NCBI RefSeq assembly: GCF_030052815.1
Contig: NC_079501.1
Location: forward strand, 92,652,759-92,716,758
DNA length: 64,000 nt
Reading direction: 5' to 3'
Origin: Hevea brasiliensis
Taxonomy: Eukaryota; Streptophyta; Magnoliopsida; Malpighiales; Euphorbiaceae
Shown here: positions 1 to 12,592 of the stretch, in pieces
Layout of the letters: each line of letters begins with the position of its first letter
How positions within the stretch are numbered: position 1 is the first letter of the stretch
Notes under the pieces: model-generated
The model's input: the letters and a program-made list of their open reading frames with translations, nothing else
Database searches by the model: none
What the model was told of the DNA's origin: nothing
Program-made: the position numbers and the translations under genes

Positions 1-711
1 TAAATAGTTACATTTTTATAAAATTTAAGATACTTTCTTACTTTTTTTTTTTAAGATAAATTTAAAAGTTAATTTCTTCATATTAATGTGATATATTTAA
101 CTTTTTTAAATGCTTCAGAATTATTTTTTAATAAAATTGAATTTGATTAATAAAATGAAAGTGAAATATTTTTTATATGTAAAATGGAAAAAATGATATA
201 TTTAAAGATTGTGTTGTATTCTCTTACGTGTTGTCATAATTTGAAAGTGTTTTATGCCATTTAAATCTATGGGGCTATTCCTTATTTGAGAAAAACAAAC
301 TGTGTGTGTCTGTGTCATCTTTTATATTGTATTGTATTGAAGATATCGTGTCAGCCATCATTTTCTGTGGGTTTCTCCAACCTCCACCACCATAATAATG
401 ACGATGATGACGATGATGATGGTGATGAACATACGAAGAGAAGCTTGGAATCTCATCCCATCAAAATATCAAGCAACAGTTGGAAAAAGAGAGAGGTGAA
501 ACACCTTTTTAATAAAGACTCCCAACAAATTTTAAACCCCACATCATGACAAATCAAGACTTGGTACCCCAGTTCAGGAATCTAGCATTATCAAATACCC
601 TCACATATGGGTGTGGGCTCAACATTGTTTACTCCCTTTAGGGAGAAACAGGAACTTGGAAGAGCCTTCAAACCATTCCTTAGCTTGACACACATCTCTC
701 TCTCTCATTAT
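1..711. other. AT-rich intergenic sequence
   Basis: No supported gene. An 87-codon open frame at 286-549 contains a GAT/GAC-rich stretch giving poly-Asp, but it shows no domain or splice context and reads as chance. A short pyrimidine (TC) run lies just before the MITE at 712. Confidence 0.6.
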
Positions 712-1220
712 AGGGTGAGCATTATTCAGTTTAAATCGAATAAATTGAATTAAGTCGCTTTAATTTAGTGATTTGGTTTGGTTTTCAATATAATTCGGTT
801 TCGTTCAGTTTCATATTATAAAAATTTCGGTTATTTTAGTTCGGTTCAATTTTAAAGATAAAAAAATCAATTAAATCAAACCGAACCGAATAGGTTTATT
901 GATTTTTGAATTGATTTATTTGTATAGAAAATTTATGAATTATATGTAAATATATATATATATATATAAATTGTTTAATTTCATTTATTAATGGTTATTA
1001 AGTTCAAATCAAGATTAAAACAGACTAAATAACTTGAAAATCAAGTCTAAATTAAAAAATAATAAAAAATCAAAATCGATCGGTTTGAACTGAATCAAAT
1101 CAAAATAAAGCAATTCAGTTCGATTTGATTTTTTATCTATTTATGTTCGGTTCGATTTCTAAAATATATAATTCAATTTTTATGATTTGATTCGGTTCTA
1201 TTCGAACCAAATGCTCACTC
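712..1220. mobile_element. Mutator-type MITE, copy 1
   Basis: About 510 bp with inverted ends: it opens AGGGTGAGCATTATTCAG and closes with AAATGCTCACT. The interior is rich in TTCGGTT and AATCGAA words that pair across the element. The flanks TCTCATTAT (left) and TCTCATAAT (right) agree at 8 of 9 positions, fitting a 9-bp target duplication typical of Mutator-like elements. There is no open frame, so it is non-autonomous. Related copies lie at 3967, 28497, 46902 and 47573. The exact right end is uncertain by a few bases. Confidence 0.7.
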
Positions 1221-2869
1221 ATATCTCATAATCCTCTCTTGTTAATCTCATCATCCTCTCAAATCCAACTTCCACCTTCAACTAGTTCTTTGAGAGCTAC
1301 TTCTCAACTTTATCACCTATCTTCTCACAACAAACTAGGGGATGACCAAAACAAAATTAAACCTCCTTTCTTTTCCTTTGACATAGTATTGTCTTGTACT
1401 AATGAATTTTGATATAATAATATTAAAATCAATTTTAAATATGTGAAATCTCAAAATTCAATACTAAGCAATGTCAATCAATGAAAAAGGTATTTTATAA
1501 TTTAATTCCTAAAATATAATAAAAATCACAGTTTATAATTTCTCAATTTTTTTCTAATGAGAAACCAGTTAATCTTTAAGGTATATTTTTTCTATTAATA
1601 AAAAATAATCCTCCTGTTAAAGCTCATTGTTAATCAATTATAATTGAAGTAGTTAATCAGGCCAACTTCAAAAAACTAAATTGTTATAAATATTAAAACT
1701 ATTAGGATTAAATTATAAAATGTAAAATATAATGAATTAAATTGTTACAGTTTTTAACTGATTAATGATAAATTTTAATAAAAGAAAATTTTATTAATAA
1801 AAACATTTATTAAGAACTAATTTATTTCTTATAATTAAAAAATAGAGTGACTAAGTTATGATTTTTTTTTATATATATATACATATCTTAAAGACTAAAT
1901 TATAACTACCCTAAACTAAAATAAAAGTAGCATAATCTTTATTGTTTTGTGTATTTTTCCATTCTTCCATCTTTTACTTTCTCTTTTTGTTTTCTTAGCA
2001 TTGCATATCATTTTTAATTAACATTTTGAAGAGTTAGCAATGAGTTTAATTTTTTAATATTAAAATCATCTTTAAAATTGTGAATTTAAAGTTTAAATTT
2101 TAATTGGATGTATATAAATAAAAAATTAAGAGAAATAAAAATTATATATATATATATATATTGAAAATATAATATTTATAATAAATAATTAGAATTATAT
2201 ATTGAAAACAAGGTTATCTATGCTAATCATCACTATTTCTTTATTTGATACCTAATTGAACATATCTAGTCAATTAGTTTGGAGCAAAAATTTATTGCTA
2301 AGCAAAATCATTTATTTTATTGCTAAATTATTGTTTCTATAAGATTATCCTAATGTTTTCTTGTTTAGGCTTATCCACACAATCATTTATTAAGAATTAA
2401 AACTTGGAGATCCTATTTCCATTAATTAGCCTTCACAAATTTTCTCTTGTTGATAATATCAATATGGTATAGAAGTATTTCTCATCTTTCTCTTTCCTAA
2501 GGTTTTGTTTTATTTTGGTAGCCAATTAACAATCTCTTGTAACTATTTGTAATTAATGTAGAAAACTAAAATTTTAAATTTGATATTTCTTTAAGAACTT
2601 TAATGTATTGAAAGGAAAATAAAATTATATTGTTACATTTAGACTTCATTTTTTTCACATCAAATAATTTGTATATAAAAAATATTTTTTAAAAAAATAT
2701 TTTTCATAAAAAATTTTTCTATTGTTTAGTTATAATATTAAATTAATAGTATGTATTTATGTTATATATGTATAAATATTTTCACATTTCAATAAAATTA
2801 TCAAAGTCTTGAAAATGAAAAATGACTTCTTCTTTTATTTTCTTTAAAAATGACTTATTTTTCTCTTTG
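1221..2869. other. AT-rich intergenic sequence
   Basis: Long A/T runs and short TA repeats (for example near 2145-2162). I see no coding exon, RNA gene or bounded repeat. Confidence 0.6.
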
Positions 2870-3310
2870 CACTATAAAAAATAATTAGTTTTGCAACCGA
2901 TTATTACAACTGACTGGAATCAATTGCTATTAGCTGTCAATTTTGTAACCAATTTGTGATTTCAGTTTTTTTTTTGTAAAATGATTAATTTTAAAAAAAG
3001 TTTACAACTGATTCAAGAATCGGTTGTTATTAACAACCGATTTATAATTGGTTACTAAATCGATTGCTGATAGATATTAGAAAAACTTTAAATATATAAT
3101 TAGTAACTAATTTTAAAATTGGTTGCTATTGACAACTGATTAAGAAAATCGATTTGATTGTTGATTGCTATTTGAAACCGATTTAGTTGTCGGTTATTAT
3201 TTATAATCAGGCTCATTACAACCGACTGAATCGGTTGCTAAATCGATTGCTAAATTGATTAGTAACCGATTTTAATGAATTAAGTCAGTTGCTAATTTTT
3301 TTTTGTAGTG
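2870..3310. mobile_element. CACTA-type MITE
   Basis: The 441-bp element begins CACTATAAAAAA and ends TTTTTTTGTAGTG, the inverted CACTA signature. It is flanked on both sides by TTG, the 3-bp target duplication expected of CACTA (CMC) transposons. The interior carries many copies of CAACCGATT and its complement in both orientations, like the subterminal repeats that CACTA transposases bind. No coding capacity. Confidence 0.8.
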
Positions 3311-3966
3311 TTGATGAAGAAAATTTTTTTCATTAACTTAATTTTTTAATACTCAAACATTACAAAATGTAAAAAATATTTTTCATAAAACAAACCATCC
3401 TTAATATCAATGTGAATTTAGCAAAATAATGTATTTGAGTTAAAATATAAAAATAGTATGAAGTCATTTTCACAAGAAGGAGAAGTTGTTTCAGACTATT
3501 TATTATTTGCTTCAATAGAAAAAGAGACCAGAGAGTAATAGTTCAAACATGGGATAAGGTTTGGTTGCAATTGAAAAAATATTTTTAAATTTAAATTTAT
3601 ATATTTTAACCATAAAAAAATTCAAAACAATAAAATATATATTTTTTTCAATTTCTAAAAAATGTTTTTTTAAAAGAAAAAAGAAATTTAAAATCAACTT
3701 TTTATCCTTCCAACCATAATTATAAACAAAGCTTAATTTAATTAAAATTATATATTTATTTCATACAAAACATATATTAAATTAAATTTTATTTTAAAAC
3801 CTTAATCTAATTTTAATTACTAAAAATTAAAAATATATGTAATTATTTATTGATGAATATATTAATTCAATGACATTATTCTATTAAGTCAATGATGATT
3901 AGTTCGGATGATATAATTCAACGTTAAGACTTTAAGTCTTATTAATCATTGCTCTTAGTAAATAAT
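3311..3966. other. AT-rich intergenic sequence
   Basis: No gene or bounded repeat seen. A 61-codon minus-strand frame at 3512-3697 is Phe/Lys-rich low-complexity translation of A/T runs. Confidence 0.55.
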
Positions 3967-4745
3967 AGGGGTGTTCGGTTTCAGTTCGGTTTGAAATTTG
4001 CCTAAAAATTGAAATTGAACCAAAATTTTGATACGGTTTTGGTTCGGTTCTTCATTGTTTCGATTCTAGTTTGATACGGTTCTTAGTTCTTCGATTGCGG
4101 TTTGGTTCGGTTCTCGATTCTTAAAACAAATTTACGTAATTATTTCCTTAAAAAGTCATACTTGAATTAGCATTTAAGTTTTAAATTGGATTATTAATAC
4201 ATAATACATCATATAATATATCTTTTAGCTATTTCTAAATTATATAATATTTAACTATAAGGTACATATATAATTTAGGACTAAATATATTATATAATAT
4301 AATAGTATAAATATATCATATAATATACATTTTAACTATTTATTAATCATATAATATTTAACTATAAGATACAAATATAATTAAGAATATATATATAAAT
4401 ATATAAAAGATAGTAGTATATTTATAATTAAAAATTATTAGATAATTTAATTTATTTATAATTAAAATTATTAAAAAATATATAAAAAATGAAATATAAG
4501 ATTAGGTTGTATTTAGTTTATAATTATATATAAATATATAAATATATATAATTATATTGAAAGTATATAATACATCTAAAAAAAATAGAAAAACATATGA
4601 ATAGATTCAGTTCTCAGTTTGGTATAGTTCCAATTCGGTTTTAGTACAGTTTCAATTCGGTTCTTAATGAGGAACTAGAATAAAACCATAATATCAAAAT
4701 AATTTCGATTTGGTATGATTCCTATCGATTCAGTATGGTTCTTTG

Positions 4746-4990
4746 TATAACAACCCGCCTCTTCGAGATTGCAATGGCCACATAGAGAACGCTGTGGTAA
4801 GGGCTGAGCATTGCTTGAGGTCCAGGGCAGGGGGCAGAAATGAATCGAGTCTCACATTGAAAAGGGAGGGGAAAGTAATAGACTATATAAGTAGCAAGCC
4901 TTCTAACTTGGATAACGCACTTTTGAGCCTCAAAAAAGAGATCCAAGGGACAAAATTGTGAGGTCCAGTGGGCTAGGAAGGGGCATTACA
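4746..4990 (+). repeat. TRIM LTR-a
   Basis: 245 bp. It opens TATAACAACCCGCCTC, where the usual TG has become TA, and ends GGGCATTACA. It contains a TATA-like ACTATATAAG promoter word near 4882. Confidence 0.75.
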
Positions 4991-5061
4991 TATGGTATCA
5001 GAGCCGACCTCCCTCAAGTATAGTGTGGTTCGGGGACGAACCAGGTGGAAGTTAGTGGGCC
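4991..5061 (+). other. TRIM internal region with tRNA-Met primer binding site
   Basis: 71 bp between LTR-a and LTR-b. TGGTATCAGAGCC (4993-5005) matches the initiator-Met tRNA primer site used by many plant LTR elements. The rest is too short to code. Confidence 0.75.
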
Positions 5062-5334
5062 TGTAACAACCAGCCTCTTCGGGATGGCAATGGCCACGTA
5101 GAGAATGCTTTGGTAAGGGTTGAGCATTGCTTGAGTTTCCAGGGCAGGGGGCAGGAATAAAGTGAGTCTCACATCGAAAAGGGATGGGAAAGTAATGGAC
5201 TATATAAGTGGTAGGCCTTCTAACCTGGATAGAGCGCTTTTAGGCCTCAAAGAAGGTCTCCAAGAGACAAAGCCGTGAGATTCAGTGGGCCAAAGCAGAC
5301 AATACTATCAAGTGGGCCAGAAAGGGGTGTTACA
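5062..5334 (+). repeat. TRIM LTR-b
   Basis: 273 bp, TGTAACAACC to GGTGTTACA. It is longer than LTR-a and LTR-c by about 28 bp because a GTGGGCCA word near its 3' end is repeated with spacer. It shares the TATATAAG promoter word. Confidence 0.75.
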
Positions 5335-5890
5335 TAATCAATATCTTACTCTATGAGTCAAACGGTCATACTTATCCACCTTATTTTTTCAGGTTACAGG
5401 ATGGCTTTTTCTTATTTTAACCTGTTTCCTTCTTCACAGGTCTACTTGCCATTATCTTTGTAATTTGTAATGTTAAATGTGAATTCTAGATTTTCATATG
5501 TGTAGGAACATATTATTTAGTTGGGACTGTAAGATCTATTAATTTGGACGTAATTTATAATTTACTTGTATGTGTAATTGTGGGGATGGATACCTGTGTT
5601 GAATGAGGGAGTTGGACTCCCCTTTGATTTTATATTAATTATGGATGATTGTGTGGGTGAGCTGAGCTCCCCAAATGGTTTGGTTTTGATATTACAGGTT
5701 GGGTGAGTTGAGGACTCCCCGTTAGATGGTCCATATTATGGTCGGACTCTGTCTGGTTATTTCTTGAAATTAGGTCAAATATGGGCTTCATGATTGGGTT
5801 GAAAGATAATGGGGCTTACTATGGGCTTTGGGGGCCTGATGCTAACCCAAGTCCTAGTGCCGGTTCTAGCCCATAATTTGGGTCCTGACA
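5335..5890 (+). repeat. 3' part of a gypsy-type LTR trapped inside the TRIM
   Basis: It aligns by eye with the last 530 bp of the chromovirus LTR at about 30830-31366. Shared landmarks are the ACTCTnTGAGTC word, the AGGTTACAGGATG/AGGCTACAGGAGG block, the GAGCTGAGCTCCCCA block and the GGTCCTGACA terminus. It is more diverged than the LTRs of the two chromovirus copies here, so it comes from a related subfamily. It abuts LTR-b without a target duplication and runs straight into a TRIM primer site. Confidence 0.7.
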
Positions 5891-5963
5891 ATAATGGTAT
5901 CAGAGCCGACCTCCCTCAAGTACGAGGTGGTTTGGGGATGAACCAGGCAGAAGATGGTGGGCC

Positions 5964-6208
5964 TGTAACAACTCGTCTCTTCGGGATGACAATGGCCACA
6001 TAGAGAACACTGTGGTAAGGGCTGAGCGTTGCTTGAGATCTAGGGTAGGTGACAGGAATGAACCGAGTCCCACATCAGAAAGGGAGGGAAAAGTAATGGA
6101 TTATATAAGTGGCAAGCCTTCTAACCTAGATAGCGCACTTTTGGGCCTCAAAGAAGGGGTCCATTTGACAAAGCCGTAAGGTCTAGTGGGCCAGGAATGG
6201 GGGTTACA
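5964..6208 (+). repeat. TRIM LTR-c
   Basis: 245 bp, TGTAACAACTCG to GGGGTTACA. Preceded by the second internal segment (5891-5963) with primer site TGGTATCAGAGCC (5895-5907). The downstream CTTTG repeats the sequence left of LTR-a. Confidence 0.75.
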
Positions 6209-6245
6209 CTTTGGTTCGGTTCACCCAAGAACCATGCTCAACCCT

Positions 6246-9082
6246 GGTAAACAGTCTATAAATTCTACTGTAATCTCTCAGTAAAATTAAAGATGTTTTC
6301 TAACTCTCTAAATTAGGAATATGGATGATTTTTAATTTTTTTTCTTAAAAAATTCCATTAAAATTTAGCACATATCTTTCCAAGCTTAATCACCAATGGG
6401 TAGGAAGTGATTATAGAAGGCAAGAGAGCATATTATATGGTGAAGAGAATTTAAGGCCGAAAGCAACATTTAAATACAAATGAACCAATCAAGAGATAGA
6501 TTGATTTGATCATTTTCCGATTCATTGCCTTTGTTCCTTTTGAATTATACAATTAATAGTTGAAGCACTATCGTATTGGGATCTCCAACTTCAACAAATT
6601 CTTCCAAATTTCTTACTCGTTAATTTAATATAACTTTATAAACTTAGTTGAATATGGTAGATATAGGATTACAAGTCCCACCTAATATTATTGGTAAAAT
6701 TATATATATATATAAAAAAAAAAGATTCCACAAATAAATTAAAAAACTTATATATAAAAATAATTTGTGATTTCGCACATACACATCTGTGGATAGCTCC
6801 TAATTAATTTATTATTATTAATAATAATAAAAATGAATGTATTGATAGGCTGACCACACACTTGATAGGGAATATTGCATCTTTTACGTTCACACATATT
6901 TGGAAGCACCCTTATCATACCAATATCGAGACCAAAGCTTAAAATATTTTTATCGGTGGAGTTAATGAGGCGTAATATATGTCACCACACCAAAAAATTA
7001 AAACTTGAAAGTTTTTTGGCCGAATGAATTTCCTTTGTAATTAAACCAACTCTTTAGTAAAATGAAAAATGGTATAATATATTTTTAAAATTATTTTATA
7101 TATAGAGTTTCGATTGGAATTAATTATATAAAAAAATTAAATATTGAACTTAAATAAATTTGGTTGCTAAATTAATTAACTTTTGAAGTTAATTTATTTA
7201 ATTAATATAAATGTTTAGTTTATTTAATTAATATGAATGTTTATTATATTTATAAATAAATTAATTAACTTTTGAAGTTAGTTTATTTAATTAGTATAAA
7301 TGTTTATTATATTTGTAAAATTCACTTCATATTCTCTCCTACCCTACTTACGTAGCCATGTGGCTTTGCTAATATAAAACGCCAAATTTTGTTAGCTATT
7401 GTCAAAAATAGTTGGTAAAAATAATACTTGAGAATTTTTTTTAATTAAAAAAAAAAGAAATTAAATTAAAGGTTTTAAAATTATATTCTTGAAAGTCCAA
7501 TATAGGAACTTGTAATTTCACATTGGTTGGTCCATATATAAAATTAAAAATTAAATAAATATTGATTATTATGTCAATTTTGTCAAATGATGGCTTCTCA
7601 TAATATTTATATAATTAATTTGTGTTTCTATTAATTAATAAAATATCTATCTTAATTCTTTTAATTATACAAGAAATTGATCAACTTTTGACACTCTTAC
7701 CTTCTTGGATGGAATTCACTTGTGTTGCTGAGTCATGATCTACCTATTAGGGATAGGGTAGCATTATCTGCACAATTATTTGTTGATTTCTATTAGGGTT
7801 CATCTCAATTGGTCATCTCATGCTCATGTTCATGATAATAATTCCTCATCCTCATAAGAATCATATGAAATTTTTAATAAATTAATCACATGATGAAGTA
7901 TACAAAAAAAATTGTCAATTATGTTGGTGATTGAAGAACGCTAATTAAAGTATTCAAGTCATATCAAAGTGAGGTGTATTTTAAAACAATTTAATGATTT
8001 GATAAGATAGTTTGATATTGACCATATCATTATAATTAGGGTTTTATAATCTTTCTTAATTAAATTAGTTAAATTATGAATTATAAATAAAAAATACATA
8101 AGTTCAAGTTTTGATTTGATAATGTAAAATGTAAAAAAATTAAATGTCTGATATAAAAATATAAGAGATTAATAAGAGAACGAAAGAGAAGCAGCAAGAA
8201 AAGGCTCAAGATAATATGAAAGGAAGTAACATCAAAAGATTTACATGTTTAGAATATTGAAGTGAACTTGATGTCTCGTAGAATTGAACGGCGAAAAAAC
8301 AATCCAAATATTTAAGATTAAGACTAATGTGTCAATGTTGTATCTATGATCATGTTTGGGGTTAACATAATGGATTAATATTCAATAACTCAATAGATTT
8401 TATTTAAAGAAAAAAAAAAACATATAGGGTAATTAAGATGTGAATTGTCATATTTTCAAAAATGATTTTATATTATTAAATTAATATATGATTGATCATT
8501 GAGATAATTAAACATGTTAAATCTTAATATTTATGTAATTTTATGAATCTAAATTGAAAGTGCTCTTCTATGCATTTTGCACATTTAGTCTTCATAAATA
8601 GGAATAATATTCTTATTTGATGGTAAACCCTATTCTTGAATATGTTGATTATATTTGAAAAATTCTCATACCTAATTCAACAATTACTTTTCATGGATTC
8701 TCCACTCTTTTCTAAATCTCAATCATTAAAAAAAATAAAAAAATAAAAATTCATACTATTACATATCTAGCACATAGTTTGTATTGTCTTCTAGGAGCAA
8801 ACAATTAGCAATGTGTACTCCACCATGCATAATTGATGGGAAAAAATTATAATATTCTTATCACATCAAGATTTCCCAAAAAATCTAACAAATAATTGAT
8901 GGAAATATAATTTTTATTTTTTATATCAAAATATGTCATTATACACCTAAAAAAAAGTTATCTATTATGTATTAGATATAAATTTAGAGTATAACATATG
9001 TTGTTAAAATTCATTATAATAAATTTAGAGTTTAACATATGTTGTTAAAGGTTTAAAATTTATTGTTAATAAAAATTATCAA
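6246..9082. other. AT-rich intergenic sequence
   Basis: No coding exon, RNA gene or bounded transposon recognised. It contains the short direct repeat at 7169-7316 and several A/T microsatellites. Confidence 0.55.
7169..7316. repeat. Short direct repeat
   Basis: The block AATTAATTAACTTTTGAAGT followed by TTATTTAATTA-TATAAATGTTTA occurs at about 7170-7218 and again at about 7256-7305. A partial third copy of the second half lies between them (7217-7245). It looks like replication slippage. Confidence 0.6.
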
Positions 9083-9087
9083 TAAAT

Positions 9088-9638
9088 TGTCACACCCTAC
9101 TCCCCGTAAAATATAACATGATCCCGTAGTACGCCTAATGAATTATCGTACTTCGCCTACAGATAATCCATTTAGGTCAAAAGGCAACTCGGGGTGTCAA
9201 ATAACCACAATGCCCCTATTTGGGTTGCATTCCCGATTTTTCGGTAATACCGAGTTTTGTTGTTTTCTCGATTTCTCGTTTTTCTTTATACTAATTAATT
9301 AATTTTTCTTTGATATTTCTAATGATATTTATACTTCAATAGACGTTTATTTATGTCTTAAAAATATTTTTCAGGGTTCCCCGTGGTCAAGGGCTAGTCA
9401 ACGGTCCACCCCGCAACTTCCCAGTGCAATCACCCATCGTTATGGTTCTCGGCTCGTTTAACTTGGTTACATTTAATTACTATTATTTTTCCTTTATTTT
9501 TCTTGTATTTTCTTTTCTTGTATTTCATTATTTTATGTCTCTTCACTAATATTTAAGTGTAGTTCTAGGCATCCTAGCTGTCCGGACCACACTAGTTACC
9601 GGATGGTAGAACGCACTACCGAACATAGGGGTGTTACA
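9088..9638 (-). mobile_element. Solo LTR, 551 bp
   Basis: Read on the minus strand it runs TGTAACACCCCTATG to GGTGTGACA, the TG...CA form of an LTR. It is flanked by a perfect 5-bp duplication TAAAT (9083-9087, 9639-9643). Its ends and two internal blocks (ACGAGCCGAGA with GATGGGTGA, and TTCATTAGGCGTACTACGGG) match the 3750-bp solo LTR at 37300. It has no internal region, so it arose by LTR-LTR recombination or is a deletion derivative of the longer form. Confidence 0.8.
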
Positions 9639-9643
9639 TAAAT

Positions 9644-10574
9644 ACTTAATAATATGCATAAACTCTACAATTTAAAGTTTTTAATAATATTTTCACAATA
9701 ATTTATAGCATTATTATGTATGATATTGTATATATTATTTATTTTTATATATATCATCTTGATATCTAAATATGTTATTTTGATGTTATTTATCATTAAC
9801 ATCATATATAAAATAATGTTTAAAAAATTTTATTAAAGCCTAATTTTATCATAATAATTTATGAATTAATGACTCAAAAATTTAGTGATTTGAGTGTTTA
9901 TCTTACAGAAAATCAAGATTCAAACTTTTGAATCCTATCCCTTCTAAAAATTTATGTAGTGGTAAAAAAAATAATAAATTTCTTGTTTTCCATCATATTT
10001 CTTTGCCCTTCTTTACAAAATAATTAAATTATGGAAGTAGTACATTGTCAATTAAAAATTTATAATTTCAATAGGCTTTTAGTATTAAAATTATTGAAGA
10101 AAAGGATTATTAAATTCATAGGAAAATTGCACCATCAACCTTAGGAGACATATTTAATTTGTAACCACTTCACCATTAGCTCAATGTCTCAAAATTGTTC
10201 ATTCTAATGAGCCATTTCAACTTGATCTTAGCAATTTTCTCTTTTGGCTCTTAGAGTATGTGTAATAAAAAAAAAAAAAAAAACATACAAATAGGTAGCC
10301 TAGAAAGGGACTCTTTTGATGCACAATAAACATTTGTCCAGCAATGAAACTGGGTTAACCTAATTTTGCACTTGTCAATTAGTGCCAAAGGAAATGTCCC
10401 ATGTCATCTGATATAAGATTGAAAAATCCACTCCTTTGCTAGTGGTCCACTTATCTATAATGTGCCTCCTTTGTAACTTTGAGGACCTGCCAAAGATGGA
10501 CATATTCTCTTTTCTTTGCAACCCTTTTATGCTCTCTCTCACCCCTCCATCTATCCTTTTCTCTGAAAAAGAAA

Positions 10575-10605
<31 letters not shown>

Positions 10606-11440
10606 GTCTGGCTTAACTTTATTGAGTGGCTAAAGACATATGACTTACCTAATATATACTAAGCTCGAATCCGAATCTTTCTATTAAAAGGAAAGTATAT
10701 ATATAATTGGAATTTACCCAAGGTCATAATTCAAAAATAAAATTAATATTAAGAGTTCCTATGCTTTAAAAATTTGATAAAAATGTACTTAAATTTTAGT
10801 TTTGTCATACATTTTCTTTCTCCATTTATTTTTATCAATTTAGTCGTTAATAAAGAATATAAAATTTATAATTGTTAAACTCATGTATGAAATAATAATT
10901 TATCTATTAAAATAATTTTAATATTTATTAACAACAAAAATTGAAAAAAAATGGATGGATGGATAAAAATATATAATGAAGTTAAAATTTAGGTATATTT
11001 TCATTTATTTTTTAAATAAAAAATTAAAATATTATTATGATATAATATAAGATTTTTTTTTTTTTTTGAAAGAGAGTAATTTACCCATATATGTATATGA
11101 TACACTCATTGGCTATATTCGTTCTTGATTAAATGGAATATTTCCCATAATATTCAAGCTTTTTTTCTTTTGTGAGTCTGTGCGTGCTCATTGTTTTATT
11201 TTTCATTCTAACTAAACCAAGGAAGAGTAGACAGACCAACGGAAAGCCCAACAAACAGCTGCCTCTAATAGAGCCTAACAGTCTCTATCACATTCAATGT
11301 CTTTGTTCCCTTCATAATGTCAATTGATAACACAAATCAATTTCCTCTCAAACTATTACCATCAGGAGAAAAATGGGCAATTTTTAGCCCATAGGGAAGG
11401 ATATGACCATAGATAAGCAATTTTAACAACCTCATACATA
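9644..11440. other. AT-rich intergenic sequence
   Basis: No gene supported. It includes a (TA)n run near 10580-10604. The 69-codon minus frame at 10375-10584 has no recognisable domain. Confidence 0.55.
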
Positions 11441-11800
11441 TATTATTATTATTTTTTTATCAGGAAAGGATATTTCATTATATGAAAATCAATATAAAGT
11501 CAAAACCCACTACAAAATTTTTTTTTTTTTTTGCTACATCAACTCCAAAATCCAAGCTCAAGAACATAGGTCTCAGAATTAAAAGGGTTTGACTGGAACT
11601 AAACTCAACAGTGGCCATCACCTCCTCCATCAGCAGAGAACCACCGGCTACCTAAGGGGAAGCTGCATAACCAGAAAAGCACACATGCAAGGGAGAGACA
11701 AACATCACCAACAATGGGAGGCAAAACACCCCGCCCAGATTCAAAGGGTTCTCCTGCACAAATCCTTCAAATCCAAAGGAAACGGGAGAGATGAATAGCA
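11440..11800 (-). mobile_element. Possible LINE 3' tail
   Basis: On the minus strand this is a moderately GC stretch ending in TTTCATATAATGAAATATCC and then a poly(A)-like AAAAAAATAATAATAATA tail, the look of a 5'-truncated plant L1 3' end. No reverse transcriptase coding remains, and no target duplication was identified. A processed 3' UTR is an equally possible reading. Confidence 0.3.
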
Positions 11801-12592
11801 AACGCCAACACTCAATTTCATACAAATTTAATGTTCTTGATGTAACGCTGCATGCTTCAAAACTGGATGAAATTACTCATTTCTCCAAGTTGATGTAATG
11901 TTTTCAACTTCTTATTACATATAAATCTTGACTCATGTCATGCTTGTGCTGTAATAGTTGTCAGGCTGAAATTCTAATGGTTGCTGTCCTGCTAGAGACC
12001 ATATTTTCAACCAGACAGGTGACGACGGCCAGAGACATGCATCCACACTGCACTTCAATATTGACGTGATGAAAATATTGATAACATCAGCTGTAATCTG
12101 TTTCAATCCCATCATCTAATGTTACCTTCTTGGCATACCTTATTGGGCTGGGACATAAAGCCCAGTCCAAGGCACTCACAGGCTTGTATTTAGTCCCAAC
12201 TTCCCAGGCAATTGCATAGCAGATTAGTTTGTGTTGGGTTTAGGCAGTACTATATTCAACCATTTACTGTTAAACTCCAATTCAAGGCTAATCCTATGAA
12301 ATGCATCTAAGCCACCTCTTTATAGGAAATGCAATATCAAGTGAATGTGATTGAATCACTAAAAGCCACACCATGACAAGAGACAACAGATTGAAGAAGC
12401 TAAGCAAGTAAGCAGATAAGAAAAATTAGTCTCCGTAAGCCTACTTAGCTAGCTAAGCATAAGTCCAAGCAGAACATACATATAAGCAGCAAAATATACC
12501 TCTAATGTCACAGCATATTTCCATTTCATAATCGAACTTTTGAACACGAATAACAAACGTAGGTCAGAAAACACAATTTAGCCAGTGATATT

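Larger units (their letters stand above)
4746..6208 (+). mobile_element. Composite TRIM/gypsy retroelement with three LTRs
   Basis: A 1463-bp insertion bounded by a perfect 5-bp duplication CTTTG (4741-4745 and 6209-6213). Order: LTR-a 4746-4990, internal with primer site 4991-5061, LTR-b 5062-5334, a piece of a different gypsy-type LTR 5335-5890, a second internal with primer site 5891-5963, LTR-c 5964-6208. The first two LTRs and the 71-bp internal form a normal terminal-repeat retrotransposon in miniature. Both internals start with TGGTATCAGAGCC, complementary to initiator tRNA-Met. No protein is encoded. The single target duplication suggests one integration of an already chimeric molecule. 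Confidence 0.75.
3967..6245. mobile_element. Mutator-type MITE, split by a composite retroelement
   Basis: The left part (3967-4745) opens AGGGGTGTTCGGTTTCAG and is full of TTCGGTT words. The right part (6214-6245) ends CATGCTCAACCC. Joining 4745 to 6214 gives a continuous GGTTC-rich terminus. The flanks GTAAATAAT and GTAAACAGT match at 7 of 9 positions, consistent with an old 9-bp target duplication. The MITE was therefore present before the 4746-6208 insertion. Confidence 0.6.

Noticed and set aside
286..549. 87-codon frame with poly-Asp
   Set aside because: The start is not an ATG in good context, the Asp run is a GAT/GAC repeat, and no domain or exon partner exists.
4746..5334. Cassandra-type TRIM carrying 5S rRNA
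   Set aside because: I looked for 5S rRNA-like promoter boxes in the LTRs and saw none, so this is a different TRIM.
4993..5907. tRNA gene
   Set aside because: TGGTATCAGAGCC is a primer binding site complementary to the tRNA 3' end; no cloverleaf surrounds either copy.
11589..11798. 69-codon plus frame
   Set aside because: No domain, non-conserved composition, and it is antisense to a possible LINE tail.
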